From positions 4,386,001 through 4,450,000 of the forward strand of contig NZ_CP071139.1 in assembly GCF_017639205.1 (NCBI RefSeq): a stretch of 64,000 bases of DNA, written 5' to 3'. Under the pieces are notes generated by a model that worked only from the letters and a program-made list of their open reading frames with translations, made no database searches and was not told the origin of the DNA. Both the position numbers and the translations under genes were made by a program. The stretch is from Streptomyces nojiriensis (lineage in GTDB: Bacteria > Actinomycetota > Actinomycetes > Streptomycetales > Streptomycetaceae). How positions within the stretch are numbered: position 1 is the first letter of the stretch; each line of letters opens with the position of its first letter. Below are positions 50,571 to 59,477 of this stretch, one piece after another.

Positions 50571-51179
50571 TCAGCGGGCGAACCCCAGCCCCACCCCCAG
50601 CCCCACCAGCACCGACCCGATGGTCCGGTTCAGCGCCTTCTGCGCCTTCAGCATCCGGTCGCGCAACCGCGAGACGGAGAAGAACAGCGCCACCGCCCCG
50701 AACCAGCCCAGGTGCGCCGCCGACATGAACAGCCCGTACCCCACCTGCTGCCACACCGGCGTCTGCGGGTTCACCACCTGCGTGAACGTCGACACCACGA
50801 ACAGCGTCGTCTTCGGATTGAGCACATTGGTCAAGAACCCCGACCGCATCGCCCCCAGCCGGGTCAACTGCGGCTTCGACTCCAGGTCGACGGTCACCTC
50901 GGCCCGCGCCCGGAAGGTGCGTATCCCGATCCACACCAGATAGGCCGCACCCGCCAGCTTGATCGCCGTGAACAGCGCGGTGGAGGAGGCGATCAGCAGA
51001 CCGACCCCGAGCATCGTGTAGGAGACGTGGACCAGCACGCCGGCCGCGACCCCGGCGGCGGCGAACAGCCCGGTGGGGCGCCCGTAGAGATAGCTGTTGC
51101 GGACCACCATGGCGAAGTCGGCACCGGGACTGATCACGGCGAGGAGGGTGATAACGGCGACTGCGATCACTTCTGTCAT
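50571..51179 (-). CDS. LysE/RhtB-family amino-acid exporter
   Basis: A 202-residue integral membrane protein with six helices and the LysE N-terminal signature ISPGADFAMVVRNSYLYGRP, TNVLNPKTTLFVVSTFTQ. Probably exports an amino acid or a small amine. No adjacent regulator. ATG 51179. Confidence 0.92.
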   Translation of the reverse strand: MTEVIAVAVITLLAVISPGADFAMVVRNSYLYGRPTGLFAAAGVAAGVLVHVSYTMLGVGLLIASSTALFTAIKLAGAAYLVWIGIRTFRARAEVTVDLESKPQLTRLGAMRSGFLTNVLNPKTTLFVVSTFTQVVNPQTPVWQQVGYGLFMSAAHLGWFGAVALFFSVSRLRDRMLKAQKALNRTIGSVLVGLGVGLGFAR

Positions 51180-51244
51180 ACGGGGATGCTCACCGCCGCC
51201 GCCCCGTGGATCAAGACCCCGAGCACCCGGCACGACGGGGGACA

Positions 51245-52087
51245 ATGGACGGCGTGCCGAACCACCCTGCCGCCGACCTCCCCACCCCCCTGCCCGTCCT
51301 GCAGGCCGACTGCGCGAACTGCTTCGCGCTGTGCTGCGTGGCGCTGCCCTTCGCCAAGTCCAACGACTTCGCCGTGAACAAGCCCGCCGGGACCCCCTGC
51401 AAGAACCTCCAGCAGGACTTCCGCTGCGGCATCCACACCCGGCTGCGCGACAAGGGGTTCCGGGGCTGCACGGTCTTCGACTGCTTCGGCGCGGGCCAGC
51501 AGACCTCCCAGGTCACCTTCGGCGGCCGCGACTGGCGCACCCACCCCGGCACCGCCCGCCAGATGTTCGAGGTCTTCCCGGTCCTGCGGCAGCTGCACGA
51601 GCTGCTCTTCTACGTCAGCGAGGCCCTGACCCTCCCGGCCGCCGCCCCGGTCCACGCGGAGCTGCGCCGGGCCCTGGCGGAGACCGAGGAGTGGACCCGC
51701 GCCGACGCGCAGGCCCTGGCCGACCTGGACGTCGGCCCCCTCCGCCAGCAGATCAACACCCTGCTCCTGAAGACCAGCGAACTCGTCCGGGCGAAGGCGC
51801 CGGGCCGCAAGAAGAACCACCGCGGCGCCGACCTGATGGGCGCCCGCCTGGCAGGAGCCGACCTCCGCGGCGCGAACCTCCGCGGCGCCTACCTGATCGC
51901 CGCCGACCTCTCCCGCGCCGACCTGCGCACCGCGGACCTGATCGGCGCGGACCTCCGCGACACCAACCTCCGCGGCGCGGACCTCCGCGACACCATCTTC
52001 CTCACCCAGCCCCAGCTGAACGCAGCCCAGGGCGACCCCACCACCCACATCCCCCCCACCCTCACCCGCCCCACCCACTGGACCTGA
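51245..52087 (+). CDS. Cys-cluster/pentapeptide-repeat fusion protein
   Basis: A 280-residue protein. The first 85 residues carry a dense cysteine set (QADCANCFALCCVALPF, then TPCKN, RCGIH, GCTVFDCF) like YkgJ-type metal-binding clusters. After a helical linker (LALADLDVGPLRQQI region) a right-handed pentapeptide quadrilateral of about ten A(D/N)L repeats follows (GADLMGARLAGADLRGANLR). Pentapeptide repeats imitate DNA and often act on gyrase; a fusion to a metal cluster is unusual. ATG 51245; GTG 51254 is possible. Confidence 0.82.
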   Translation: MDGVPNHPAADLPTPLPVLQADCANCFALCCVALPFAKSNDFAVNKPAGTPCKNLQQDFRCGIHTRLRDKGFRGCTVFDCFGAGQQTSQVTFGGRDWRTHPGTARQMFEVFPVLRQLHELLFYVSEALTLPAAAPVHAELRRALAETEEWTRADAQALADLDVGPLRQQINTLLLKTSELVRAKAPGRKKNHRGADLMGARLAGADLRGANLRGAYLIAADLSRADLRTADLIGADLRDTNLRGADLRDTIFLTQPQLNAAQGDPTTHIPPTLTRPTHWT

Positions 52088-52146
52088 CCCAACCCACCCG
52101 GCAACCGCCGCCCCCAGACGCCCCACCAGCCCGGCCAAGCCTCTCC

Positions 52147-52328
52147 CAGCCCCGCCGGCGCTTGAGGCGATCTTTCAGCCCCGCCGGCGTTCGAGGCGCG
52201 GGGCCCGGGGCGGAGCCCCGCTCTCCCAGCCCCGCCGGCGTTCGAGGCGCGGGGCCCGGGGCGGAGCCCCGCTCTCCCAGCCCCGCGGGCGTTTGAGGCG
52301 CGGGGTCCGGGGCGGAGCCCCAGCAACG
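52147..52328. repeat. 51-bp tandem REP-like repeats
   Basis: Three units at 52176-52226, 52227-52277 and 52278-52328 (offset 51), plus a truncated one at 52147. Each unit is CAGCCCCGCCGGCGTTCGAG followed by GCGCGGGG and GGGGCGGAGCCCCG, a potential hairpin. They lie between two convergent genes. Confidence 0.9.
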
Positions 52329-52374
52329 GCGCCGCACCCACCCGCCCAGCCGCCCACCCGCCGGCAGGAGCCCC

Positions 52375-53529
52375 TCACACCCGCGCCAAAAACCCCCGCA
52401 CGGCAGCGAAATACCCCTCCGGGTCCCCGACCCGCACCGCATGCCCCGCCGGCAGCTCGACCAACCGCACCCCCGCCCTCCGCACCGTCATCTCCCGCGC
52501 GTGCTCCGCCGACAGCACCCCGCTCCGATCCCCCCGCACCAGCAGCGTCGGCTTCCGCACCCCCAGCCAGTCCCCCCAGTGGTCCCCGTTCAGCCCCCGC
52601 TGGGACTCCGCCATGTCCTCCACCTCGAACGCGGTCCCCCACCCGTCCGGATACTCCTGCAGGGACCCCTCCAGGTGCGGAGCCGCACTCCCCACCCCCG
52701 CCAGGAACCCGGCCCGGGTCGCGGCCCGTCTCGGCCACTCCCGCACGAACGACAGGTCCCCGCCGACCACCGCCCCGATGTCCTCGACCACCACCGCCCG
52801 CACCAGATCGGGCCGCCGCGCCGCGAGCTGGTACGCGTTGACCCCGCCCAGCGAATGTCCGAGCACCACCGCCGGCCCCAGCCCCAGGTGCTCCAGCAGG
52901 GCCGCCGCATCCGCCACGTACCCGTCCCGCGTATAGTCCGCCGCCCGGTCGGACCGCCCGTGCCCCCGCTGGTCCAGGGCGATCACCCGCCACGCCGGAC
53001 CCAGCTCCCGGGCCAGGCGCTCGAACGCCCCCGCCCCCTCCCCGAAGTGCCCGTGCAACGCCAGCAGCGGCGCTCCCGGCCCCCCGAAGTCCGTATAGGC
53101 GAGCCGCCGCCCGTCCTGCGCCACCATCACCCCCGGCAACGGCCCCAGCTTGTCGATGACCCGCTGCCGCAGCAGCTGGTACTCCTCCCACCGCCTGCGC
53201 AACCGCCCGCCCGGCCGCTTCACGATCCGCCCCGGCGTGACCGTCTCGCCCCGCCGGAACTGCTCCCGCGTCAGATCGATCCGGATCCCCCCGGGCAGCA
53301 GGTTCCACCAGTGGTAGCCCTCCTGCCGGCCGTCGTGGAACACCTCGCCCAGCATCAGGTCCCCGCCCACGAGGTCCTGCACCACGAGGGCCGTGATGTC
53401 ACAGTGCCCCCAGCCCGGATTCTCCGGAGTCCAGGGGATCTTCGTGATGTCGGAAGGCTCGCAGGTCTCGGCCGACCATCCCGCCCGGATGGCCGCCTCG
53501 AGGTCCGCGAGAGTCCATGGAGTCGTCAT
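52375..53529 (-). CDS. YunG-like domain fused to alpha/beta hydrolase
   Basis: A 384-residue fusion. Residues about 1-125 look like a YunG-family domain (AETCEPSDITKIPWTPENPG, WGHCDITALVVQDLVGGDLM, HWWNLLPGGIRIDLTREQF). Residues about 140-384 are an alpha/beta hydrolase with oxyanion/LHGHFGEG region, DQRGHGRSD, nucleophile GHSLGG and a C-terminal AGHAVRV. ATG 53529. The hydrolase half resembles the one at 29562. The combination is unusual; substrate unknown. Confidence 0.82.
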   Translation of the reverse strand: MTTPWTLADLEAAIRAGWSAETCEPSDITKIPWTPENPGWGHCDITALVVQDLVGGDLMLGEVFHDGRQEGYHWWNLLPGGIRIDLTREQFRRGETVTPGRIVKRPGGRLRRRWEEYQLLRQRVIDKLGPLPGVMVAQDGRRLAYTDFGGPGAPLLALHGHFGEGAGAFERLARELGPAWRVIALDQRGHGRSDRAADYTRDGYVADAAALLEHLGLGPAVVLGHSLGGVNAYQLAARRPDLVRAVVVEDIGAVVGGDLSFVREWPRRAATRAGFLAGVGSAAPHLEGSLQEYPDGWGTAFEVEDMAESQRGLNGDHWGDWLGVRKPTLLVRGDRSGVLSAEHAREMTVRRAGVRLVELPAGHAVRVGDPEGYFAAVRGFLARV

Positions 53530-53927
53530 GCTCCCCAGCGTGCCGCACCCCACTGACAACCCCGCCGCCACGTGCTCGCGCACCGATGAAACGACTGGAG
53601 GAGGATCGGACGCATGTCGGCGGGCCGGCCCAACGACACGCCACGCCACTGCTCCGAACGGCGGCCACTCACCCCACCCCCCGTACGTCGAGACGACAAT
53701 CATTGCCCGGCGTCACCACCCGTGATACACAGAGTGACCGCACGTTCTCGCGCGTACGCGCCGCCCCTGCCCAGGTCAGGGCACGGAAGCGGAGCCCGGG
53801 CCGCGAGATCGGGTAAAGAGAGCCGTCAAGTCGACGACGGCGGCGGTTTCATCAGCGAAGATAGTGCGTGACCCCTGCCGTCGGGCAAGGGGCTTCCGGA
53901 ACTACCCATACAGGGGCGGTGAGTTAC
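53530..53927. other. intergenic region upstream of the type IV-like operon
   Basis: About 400 bp with no supported gene; presumably holds the divergent promoters of the YunG/hydrolase gene and of the 53.9-61 kb operon. I see no clear operator. Confidence 0.5.
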
Positions 53928-54236
53928 ATGATCCTGGCAGCCGAAAAGGGCGACATCACCACCATCATCGGCGGAATCGCCCCGAACTGGGGGCCTTTCG
54001 GCAGTCTCGGCAACGAAGCGAAGGTCATGATCGAGGTGGTCATGGCCGTCGCGATCCTGCTCTGCCTGGGCATCGCCATCTGGGGGGCGGCCAAACAGCG
54101 CATCGGAGCGACCGCCCTGCGCGACACGTTCAGCGCGGAACAGGGCAAGGGCCTGATCGTGGCCGGGCTGACCGGAGTCTTCATCATCGGCTCCCTCGGG
54201 ACGCTGTTCACGATCGTCTACGGGATGGCCGTCTAG
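53928..54236 (+). CDS. pilin-like two-helix membrane protein (type IV-like cluster, gene 1)
   Basis: A 102-residue protein: short start MILAAEKGDITTIIGGIAPN, then two helices (VMIEVVMAVAILLCLGIAIW and GLIVAGLTGVFIIGSLGTLF). Size and two-helix layout recall TrbC/VirB2-like pilins or small TcpD-like components. The start may be GTG 53919 (VSYMILAAE). It opens a plus-strand operon of six genes that I believe corresponds to cmdABCDEF of S. coelicolor (SCO4126-4131), described as membrane-protein genes affecting differentiation and antibiotic production; mapping to individual letters is not certain. Confidence 0.78.
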   Translation: MILAAEKGDITTIIGGIAPNWGPFGSLGNEAKVMIEVVMAVAILLCLGIAIWGAAKQRIGATALRDTFSAEQGKGLIVAGLTGVFIIGSLGTLFTIVYGMAV

Positions 54237-54338
54237 CCGGGCCGTGCGCCGGGCCCCGTAGCCGATGACGCATCACCACACCACATCCACGCGGGAACCA
54301 GCGCTACCGTCGTACGACGCGGAGGGGGCGGACAGGCA

Positions 54339-55175
54339 ATGAACAACGACGACGACCAGTACGGCGGCGCCGGCGGCTACGGCGAGGTCGGCGGCACCGG
54401 CCAGACCCGCACCCGCCTCCCGGACTCCCCGGCCGACCCCTACGGCCCCACCCGCCGCACCCCACGCGCCTCCCGCAGCCTGATCACCGTGGTCGGCGTG
54501 GTGGTCCTCCTGATCGCCGCGATCGCCTTCGCCAACTCCGCCCCGGACACCCCCTCGGACCCCGCCTCGGACAAACCCCCGACGGACTCCTCCACGGCGG
54601 CCACGGGCACGGACCCGGTGACGGGCAAATCTGCAGGCATCCCCAAGGGCTTCGCCCACGACGAACAGGGCGCCCAATCGGCCGCCGCCAACTTCGCGGT
54701 GGCGCTCGGTTCTGACGGCATGTTCAATTCTGCGCGCAGACGCGCCATCGTGGATGCGCTCGCCGACGACAGCACGCGGGCGAAGCTCCAGTCCGGGTTC
54801 GACGCCGACTACTCCGCCGGGCTCCTCTCCCAGATCGGTCTGACCAAGGACGGTCTCGCCCCGGCGGGCTCCACCTTCGTCAACCGGACCGTTCCCGCCG
54901 GAGCCAAGGTCAAGAGCTACGCCGGAGAAACCGCCGCTGTCGACGTGTGGTGCATCGGCATGTTCGGCCTCACCGGAGAAAAATCCACACGCCCCGTGAC
55001 CAGTGGCTGGTTCACCATCTCCGTCACGCTGAAGTGGAACGGGTCCGACTGGAAGGTCGTCGAAACCTCACAGAAGGACGGCCCTACCCCGGTCACCGGT
55101 GACAACGCCGTGTCCGGCTCCAGCGAGATCAGCAGCGCGGTCACCGAATTCGGAGGGTTCACCTATGCCCGGTAA
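54339..55175 (+). CDS. TcpC-like bitopic membrane protein (cluster gene 2)
   Basis: A 278-residue protein: hydrophilic N-terminus (NDDDQYGGAGGYGEVGG), one helix (LITVVGVVVLLIAAIAFANS, about 46-65), then an extracytoplasmic domain with AQSAAANFAVALGSDGMF and FTISVTLKWNGSDWKVVETS. The layout and the NTF2-like domain pattern fit conjugation protein TcpC/VirB8. It overlaps the next gene by 11 bp. The Ser/Pro/Thr-rich spacer after the helix is low complexity. Confidence 0.75.
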   Translation: MNNDDDQYGGAGGYGEVGGTGQTRTRLPDSPADPYGPTRRTPRASRSLITVVGVVVLLIAAIAFANSAPDTPSDPASDKPPTDSSTAATGTDPVTGKSAGIPKGFAHDEQGAQSAAANFAVALGSDGMFNSARRRAIVDALADDSTRAKLQSGFDADYSAGLLSQIGLTKDGLAPAGSTFVNRTVPAGAKVKSYAGETAAVDVWCIGMFGLTGEKSTRPVTSGWFTISVTLKWNGSDWKVVETSQKDGPTPVTGDNAVSGSSEISSAVTEFGGFTYAR

Positions 55176-56481
55176 CCCCAGGCTCTCGGCCCTCAGCATC
55201 GGCACTGCGGCAGCAGCCGTCCAGACGGCGGTCGTCATGTTCGCCACCCGCGCGGCTGCGGCCCCAGACCCGACCCCGTCGGCGCCCGCAGCGACCAAGG
55301 ACCCCTGTGCACTGATCGCCGGCCCGGCCCGGGAATACTGCGAGCGCGGCAACGGCGGAGCCACCGGCGGAGTCCCCGGCCTCGCGCCCAGCGACCCGGC
55401 CGACGCCCTCAACCCCCTAGCCTCCCTCGCCCGCGGCTGCGCCGACGCCGCCTCCTGGATCGTCACCAAGCTCAGCGAAGCGGTGAAGGGCTCGGCCGAG
55501 GTCGACTTCACCAACCCCGCCTTCCTCAAGCAGTACTCCGTCGTCTTCGCCGCCTCCACCATCCTCACCCTCGTCCTCTGGCTCTTCGCCGTCGCCAAGC
55601 GAGCCGTCCGCGGCGTCCCCCTCACCACCGCCATGTCCGAAGCCATCGGCTTCCTCTGGCTCACCGTCCTCGCCTCCGCCTTCACCCCCCTCATCCTCTA
55701 CACCGTCGTCTCCGCCACCGACGGCGTCACCGCAGTCATCGCCTCCGCCTCCGGCGGCCAGACCGACGTCTTCTTCGGCTCCTTCTCCGAAGCCCTCAAG
55801 AAGGGCGACGACATCGGCGGCGGCCCGATCATGCTGATCGTCGTCGCGCTCGTCACCGTCCTCGCCGCCGGCGTGCTCTACCTGGAGCTGTTCATCCGGG
55901 CCGCCCTCCTCTACGTCGGCGCCCTCCTCGGCGTCGTCGTCTACTCCGGGCTCGTCGACCGCAACCTCTGGGGCCACGTCCGCCGCTGGGCCGGCATCAT
56001 GATCGCCGTCATCCTCGTGAAGCCGGTCATCGTCATAGTCCTCGGCCTCGCCGGCGCCCTGACCGGCGAAAAGGGCCCCAACGCCTTCTCCGCCGTCGTC
56101 ACCGGCCTCGCCATCATCCTCCTGGCGATCTTCGCCTCCGCGATGATCTACCGCTTCGTCCCCGGCTTCGGCGACGAAATCGCCTCCGCCCGCTCCAACC
56201 GCAGCAAGGCCACCGACGGCGCCCAGGCGGCCGCCGTCATCAGCTCCCCGGCCTCCCTCGTCTCGCAGGGCATCAAGACCCACAGCAGCCGCGGCGCCCA
56301 CCACGGCAGCGACGGCGGCAACAACGCGCCCCGCCCCGCCAACCCCATCTCCGGAGGCGTGGCCGCCCACAGCAGCCGACCCACCTCCGGCGGCGGAGCC
56401 GGCGGCGGATCTGTCCCCTCCGCCGCACCCCCGCCCCGCACGAGCTCGAGCACGAGGAACACAGGAGGTGACGGGCGTTGA
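55165..56481 (+). CDS. VirB6/TrbL-like multi-pass membrane protein (cluster gene 3)
   Basis: A 438-residue protein: Sec signal-like start (NPRLSALSIGTAAAAVQTAV), an extracellular Cys-containing segment (PCALIAGPAREYCERGNGG), then six or more helices (FAASTILTLVLWLFAVA, IMLIVVALVTVLAAGVLYLE, IIMIAVILVKPVIVIVLGLA) and a disordered Ser/Gly-rich tail. This matches VirB6/TrbL-type channel proteins. CGGAGGG precedes the ATG. Its stop overlaps the next start (TTGA). Confidence 0.82.
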   Translation: MPGNPRLSALSIGTAAAAVQTAVVMFATRAAAAPDPTPSAPAATKDPCALIAGPAREYCERGNGGATGGVPGLAPSDPADALNPLASLARGCADAASWIVTKLSEAVKGSAEVDFTNPAFLKQYSVVFAASTILTLVLWLFAVAKRAVRGVPLTTAMSEAIGFLWLTVLASAFTPLILYTVVSATDGVTAVIASASGGQTDVFFGSFSEALKKGDDIGGGPIMLIVVALVTVLAAGVLYLELFIRAALLYVGALLGVVVYSGLVDRNLWGHVRRWAGIMIAVILVKPVIVIVLGLAGALTGEKGPNAFSAVVTGLAIILLAIFASAMIYRFVPGFGDEIASARSNRSKATDGAQAAAVISSPASLVSQGIKTHSSRGAHHGSDGGNNAPRPANPISGGVAAHSSRPTSGGGAGGGSVPSAAPPPRTSSSTRNTGGDGR

Positions 56482-58040
56482 CGACCCAGTCCCACCAGCT
56501 GCACCCGGTCGCGCCCCGCCGCACGTATCTCATCGGCCGCGCCCGGCCGAACGCGATCGTCGGCAAGAACCGCGAGACCGGCGAGATCGCCCTGATCATC
56601 GCCGGGGCGTTCTTCGGCATGATGAGCGGACTGCTCGTCCCCGACCTCACCCTGCGCATCGTCAGCCTCGCCGGCTTCCCCATGATCGCGCTCGCCGCCG
56701 TCTACGTCCCGTACAAGGGCCGCACCTTCTACCGCTGGTTCGAGATCAGCCGCAGCTACAAGCGGACCCTGCGCCGCGGCACGACCTACCGCTCGGGCGC
56801 CATGGAAGCCGGCATCCGCGGCTCCGACGGCCGCGAGGTCGAGGTCGGCCCGCCCCCCGGCATCGGCCGCATCAACTGGCTCGCCGCCCCCTTCGGCCCC
56901 GACGAGATCGCCGTCCTCCTGCACGCCGACCGCCGCACCGTCACCGCCGCCATCGAGATCGAGGGCCCCGGCGTCGGCCTGCGCGACAGCGAGGACCAAG
57001 AAGCCCTCGTCGACCGCTTCGGCACCCTCCTCAAGCACGTGGCCAACGGCGACGGCTTCGTCACCCGCCTCCAGATGCTCGCCCGCACCCTCCCCGCCGA
57101 CCCCGACGCGCACGCCAAGGACGTGGCCCAGCGCGGCGACACCCAGGCCCCCGGCTGGCTCCGCGACTCCTACGACCAGCTCCAGTCGATGGTGTCCACC
57201 TCCTCCGAGCAGCACCGCGCGTACCTCGTCGCCTGCATGCACTACACGCGCGAACTCGCCGCCGAGGCCAACGCCATCGCCCGCGCCGGCACCCCCCACA
57301 AGGGCCGCAAGCTCGACCGCGACGCCGGCCTCGCCATCGTCATGGCCCGCGAACTCACCGACATCTGCGCCCGCCTCGCCGAGGCCGACATCCGCGTCCG
57401 CCAGCCCCTCGGACAGGGCCGCCTCTCCTCCCTCGTGCACTCCATGTACGACCCGGACCACCCCATCGACCACATCCAGGCCATGACCAAGCGCAACGCC
57501 TGGCCCGCCGAGCTCGACGCCGTCGAGCCCACCTTCCTCCAGGCCAAGACCCGCGAATCCTCCACCCGCGCCCCCTGGTGCCACGCCACCGCCTGGGTCA
57601 AGGAGTGGCCGATGACGCCCGTCGGCGTCAACTTCCTCGCCCCGCTGCTCGTCCACACCCCCGACGTGATCCGCACGGTCGCCGTCACCATGGACCTGGA
57701 GCCCACCGAGGTCGCCATCGAGCGCATGCTCACCGAGAAGACCAACGACGAGGCCGACGCCTCCCGCGCCGCCAAGATGAACCGGACCGTCGACCCCCGC
57801 GACATCGCCGCGCACGGCCGGCTCGACCAAAGAGGTGAAGATCTCGCCAGCGGTGCGGCGGGAGTCAACCTCGTCGGGTACATCACGGTGTCCTCGCGTT
57901 CGCCGGAGGCCCTCGCCCGCGACAAGCGGACGATCCGCGCCTCCGCCGGAAAGTCCTACCTGAAGCTGGAATGGTGCGACCGCGAGCACCACCGCGCCTT
58001 CGTCAACACCTTGCCGTTCGCCACCGGCATCCGACGCTAG
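56478..58040 (+). CDS. SCO6880-type conjugation-associated membrane protein (cluster gene 4)
   Basis: A 520-residue protein with two adjacent helices near residues 38-75 (IALIIAGAFFGMMSGLLV and IVSLAGFPMIALAAVYVPY) and a large cytoplasmic part (GREVEVGPPPGIGRINWLAA, YLVACMHYTRELAAEANAI). It belongs to the SCO6880 group found beside VirB4-like ATPases in actinobacterial conjugation modules and looks like the membrane/N-terminal half of a TraC/PrgI-VirB4 pair. TTG 56478 overlaps the previous stop; GGAGGT is upstream. Confidence 0.82.
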   Translation: MTTQSHQLHPVAPRRTYLIGRARPNAIVGKNRETGEIALIIAGAFFGMMSGLLVPDLTLRIVSLAGFPMIALAAVYVPYKGRTFYRWFEISRSYKRTLRRGTTYRSGAMEAGIRGSDGREVEVGPPPGIGRINWLAAPFGPDEIAVLLHADRRTVTAAIEIEGPGVGLRDSEDQEALVDRFGTLLKHVANGDGFVTRLQMLARTLPADPDAHAKDVAQRGDTQAPGWLRDSYDQLQSMVSTSSEQHRAYLVACMHYTRELAAEANAIARAGTPHKGRKLDRDAGLAIVMARELTDICARLAEADIRVRQPLGQGRLSSLVHSMYDPDHPIDHIQAMTKRNAWPAELDAVEPTFLQAKTRESSTRAPWCHATAWVKEWPMTPVGVNFLAPLLVHTPDVIRTVAVTMDLEPTEVAIERMLTEKTNDEADASRAAKMNRTVDPRDIAAHGRLDQRGEDLASGAAGVNLVGYITVSSRSPEALARDKRTIRASAGKSYLKLEWCDREHHRAFVNTLPFATGIRR

Positions 58041-58059
58041 CTGGAGGGAAGTGCCGCCC

Positions 58060-59475
58060 ATGCGAGATCCCATGTCCGCCCTGACGGACGCCTTCACCAG
58101 CTTCCTCTTCGGCAAAGTCGAAACCACGCGCCTGCCCGTCCGCACCTCCACCGGGCAGGCGCAAGCCGTCTACCTGCCCACCGCCGCCCCCGGACTCGGC
58201 GACTCCGGCGTCATCATCGGCCGCGAGGTCTACAGCGGCAAGGGCTACATCTACGACCCCTTCCAGCTGTACGGGCAGCAGCTCCCCGCCCCCCACTGGC
58301 TGGTCCTCGGCGAATCCGGAAACGGAAAGTCAGCCCTCGAAAAGACCTACGTCCTGCGCCAGCTCCGCTTCAAGGACCGCCAGGTCGTCGTCCTCGACGC
58401 CCAGGGCGAGGACGGCGTCGGCGAGTGGAACCTGATCGCCCAGCAGCTGGGGATAACCCCCATCCGCCTGGACCCCATCGCCGCCAACGACGACGGGATC
58501 CGCCTCAACCCCCTCGACCCGGCCATCACCGCGACCGGGCAGCTCGCGCTGCTCCGGACCATCATCGAGGTGGCCATGGGCCACGGCCTCGACGAGCGCG
58601 CCGGCTTCGCCCTCAAGGTCGCGCACGCCTACGTCGTCGACACCATCCGCGACCGCCAGCCCGTCCTCACCGACATCGTCGAGCAACTGCGCCACCCCGA
58701 GGCCGAATCCGCCCTCGCCATGAACGTCGACATAGACGATGTCCGGGCCTGGGGCCTCGACGTCGCGCTCGTGATCGACCGACTCGTCGACGGCGACCTG
58801 CGCGGCATGTTCGACGGCCCCACCACCGTCGGCATCGACCTCGACGCGCCCCTCATCGTCTTCGACCTCTCCCACATCGACCGCAACTCCATCGCGATGC
58901 CGATCCTCATGGCGATCGTCGGCGTCTGGCTGGAGCACACCTGGATCCGCCCCGACCGGAAGAAGCGCATCTTCCTGGTCGAGGAGGCCTGGCACATCAT
59001 CAACAGCCCCTTCGTGGCCCAGCTGTTCCAGCGCCTGCTGAAGTTCGGCCGGCGCCTCGGCCTGTCCTTCGTCGCCGTCGTCCACCACCTCTCCGACGTC
59101 GTCGACGGCGCCGCCGCACGCGAAGCCGCGGCCATCCTCAAGATGGCCTCCACCAGAACGATCTACGCCCAGAAGGCGGACGAGGCCCGGGCCACGGGCC
59201 GGGTCCTCGGCCTGCCCCGCTGGGCGGTGGAAATCATCCCGACCCTCACCCCGGGCATCGCCGTCTGGGACGTCAACGGCAACGTCCAGGTGGTCAAACA
59301 CCTGATCACCGAAGCCGAACGCCCCCTCGTCTTCACCGACCGCGCCATGACCGAGTCCTCCACCCCCACCCGCCTCCCCGCCGACATGCTCGCCGCCGAA
59401 CTGGAGGCGGAGGAAAGGGCCCTGTCCATCGAACGCCGCCGCGGCGGCCCCGGATCCGCGACCACGGTGGCCTGA
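58060..59475 (+). CDS. VirB4/TraC-like ATPase (cluster gene 5)
   Basis: A 471-residue ATPase. Walker A GESGNGKSA is at residues 84-92, the Walker B region reads RIFLVEEAWHIINSP, and the rest (DLSHIDRNSIAMPILMAIVG, FGRRLGLSFVAVVHHLSDVV) is typical of VirB4/TraC motors that power pilus or substrate transfer. ATG 58060 was chosen; GTG 58051 is an alternative. Together with the previous SCO6880-type gene it forms a split VirB4 system. Confidence 0.87.
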   Translation: MRDPMSALTDAFTSFLFGKVETTRLPVRTSTGQAQAVYLPTAAPGLGDSGVIIGREVYSGKGYIYDPFQLYGQQLPAPHWLVLGESGNGKSALEKTYVLRQLRFKDRQVVVLDAQGEDGVGEWNLIAQQLGITPIRLDPIAANDDGIRLNPLDPAITATGQLALLRTIIEVAMGHGLDERAGFALKVAHAYVVDTIRDRQPVLTDIVEQLRHPEAESALAMNVDIDDVRAWGLDVALVIDRLVDGDLRGMFDGPTTVGIDLDAPLIVFDLSHIDRNSIAMPILMAIVGVWLEHTWIRPDRKKRIFLVEEAWHIINSPFVAQLFQRLLKFGRRLGLSFVAVVHHLSDVVDGAAAREAAAILKMASTRTIYAQKADEARATGRVLGLPRWAVEIIPTLTPGIAVWDVNGNVQVVKHLITEAERPLVFTDRAMTESSTPTRLPADMLAAELEAEERALSIERRRGGPGSATTVA

Positions 59476-59477
59476 CC

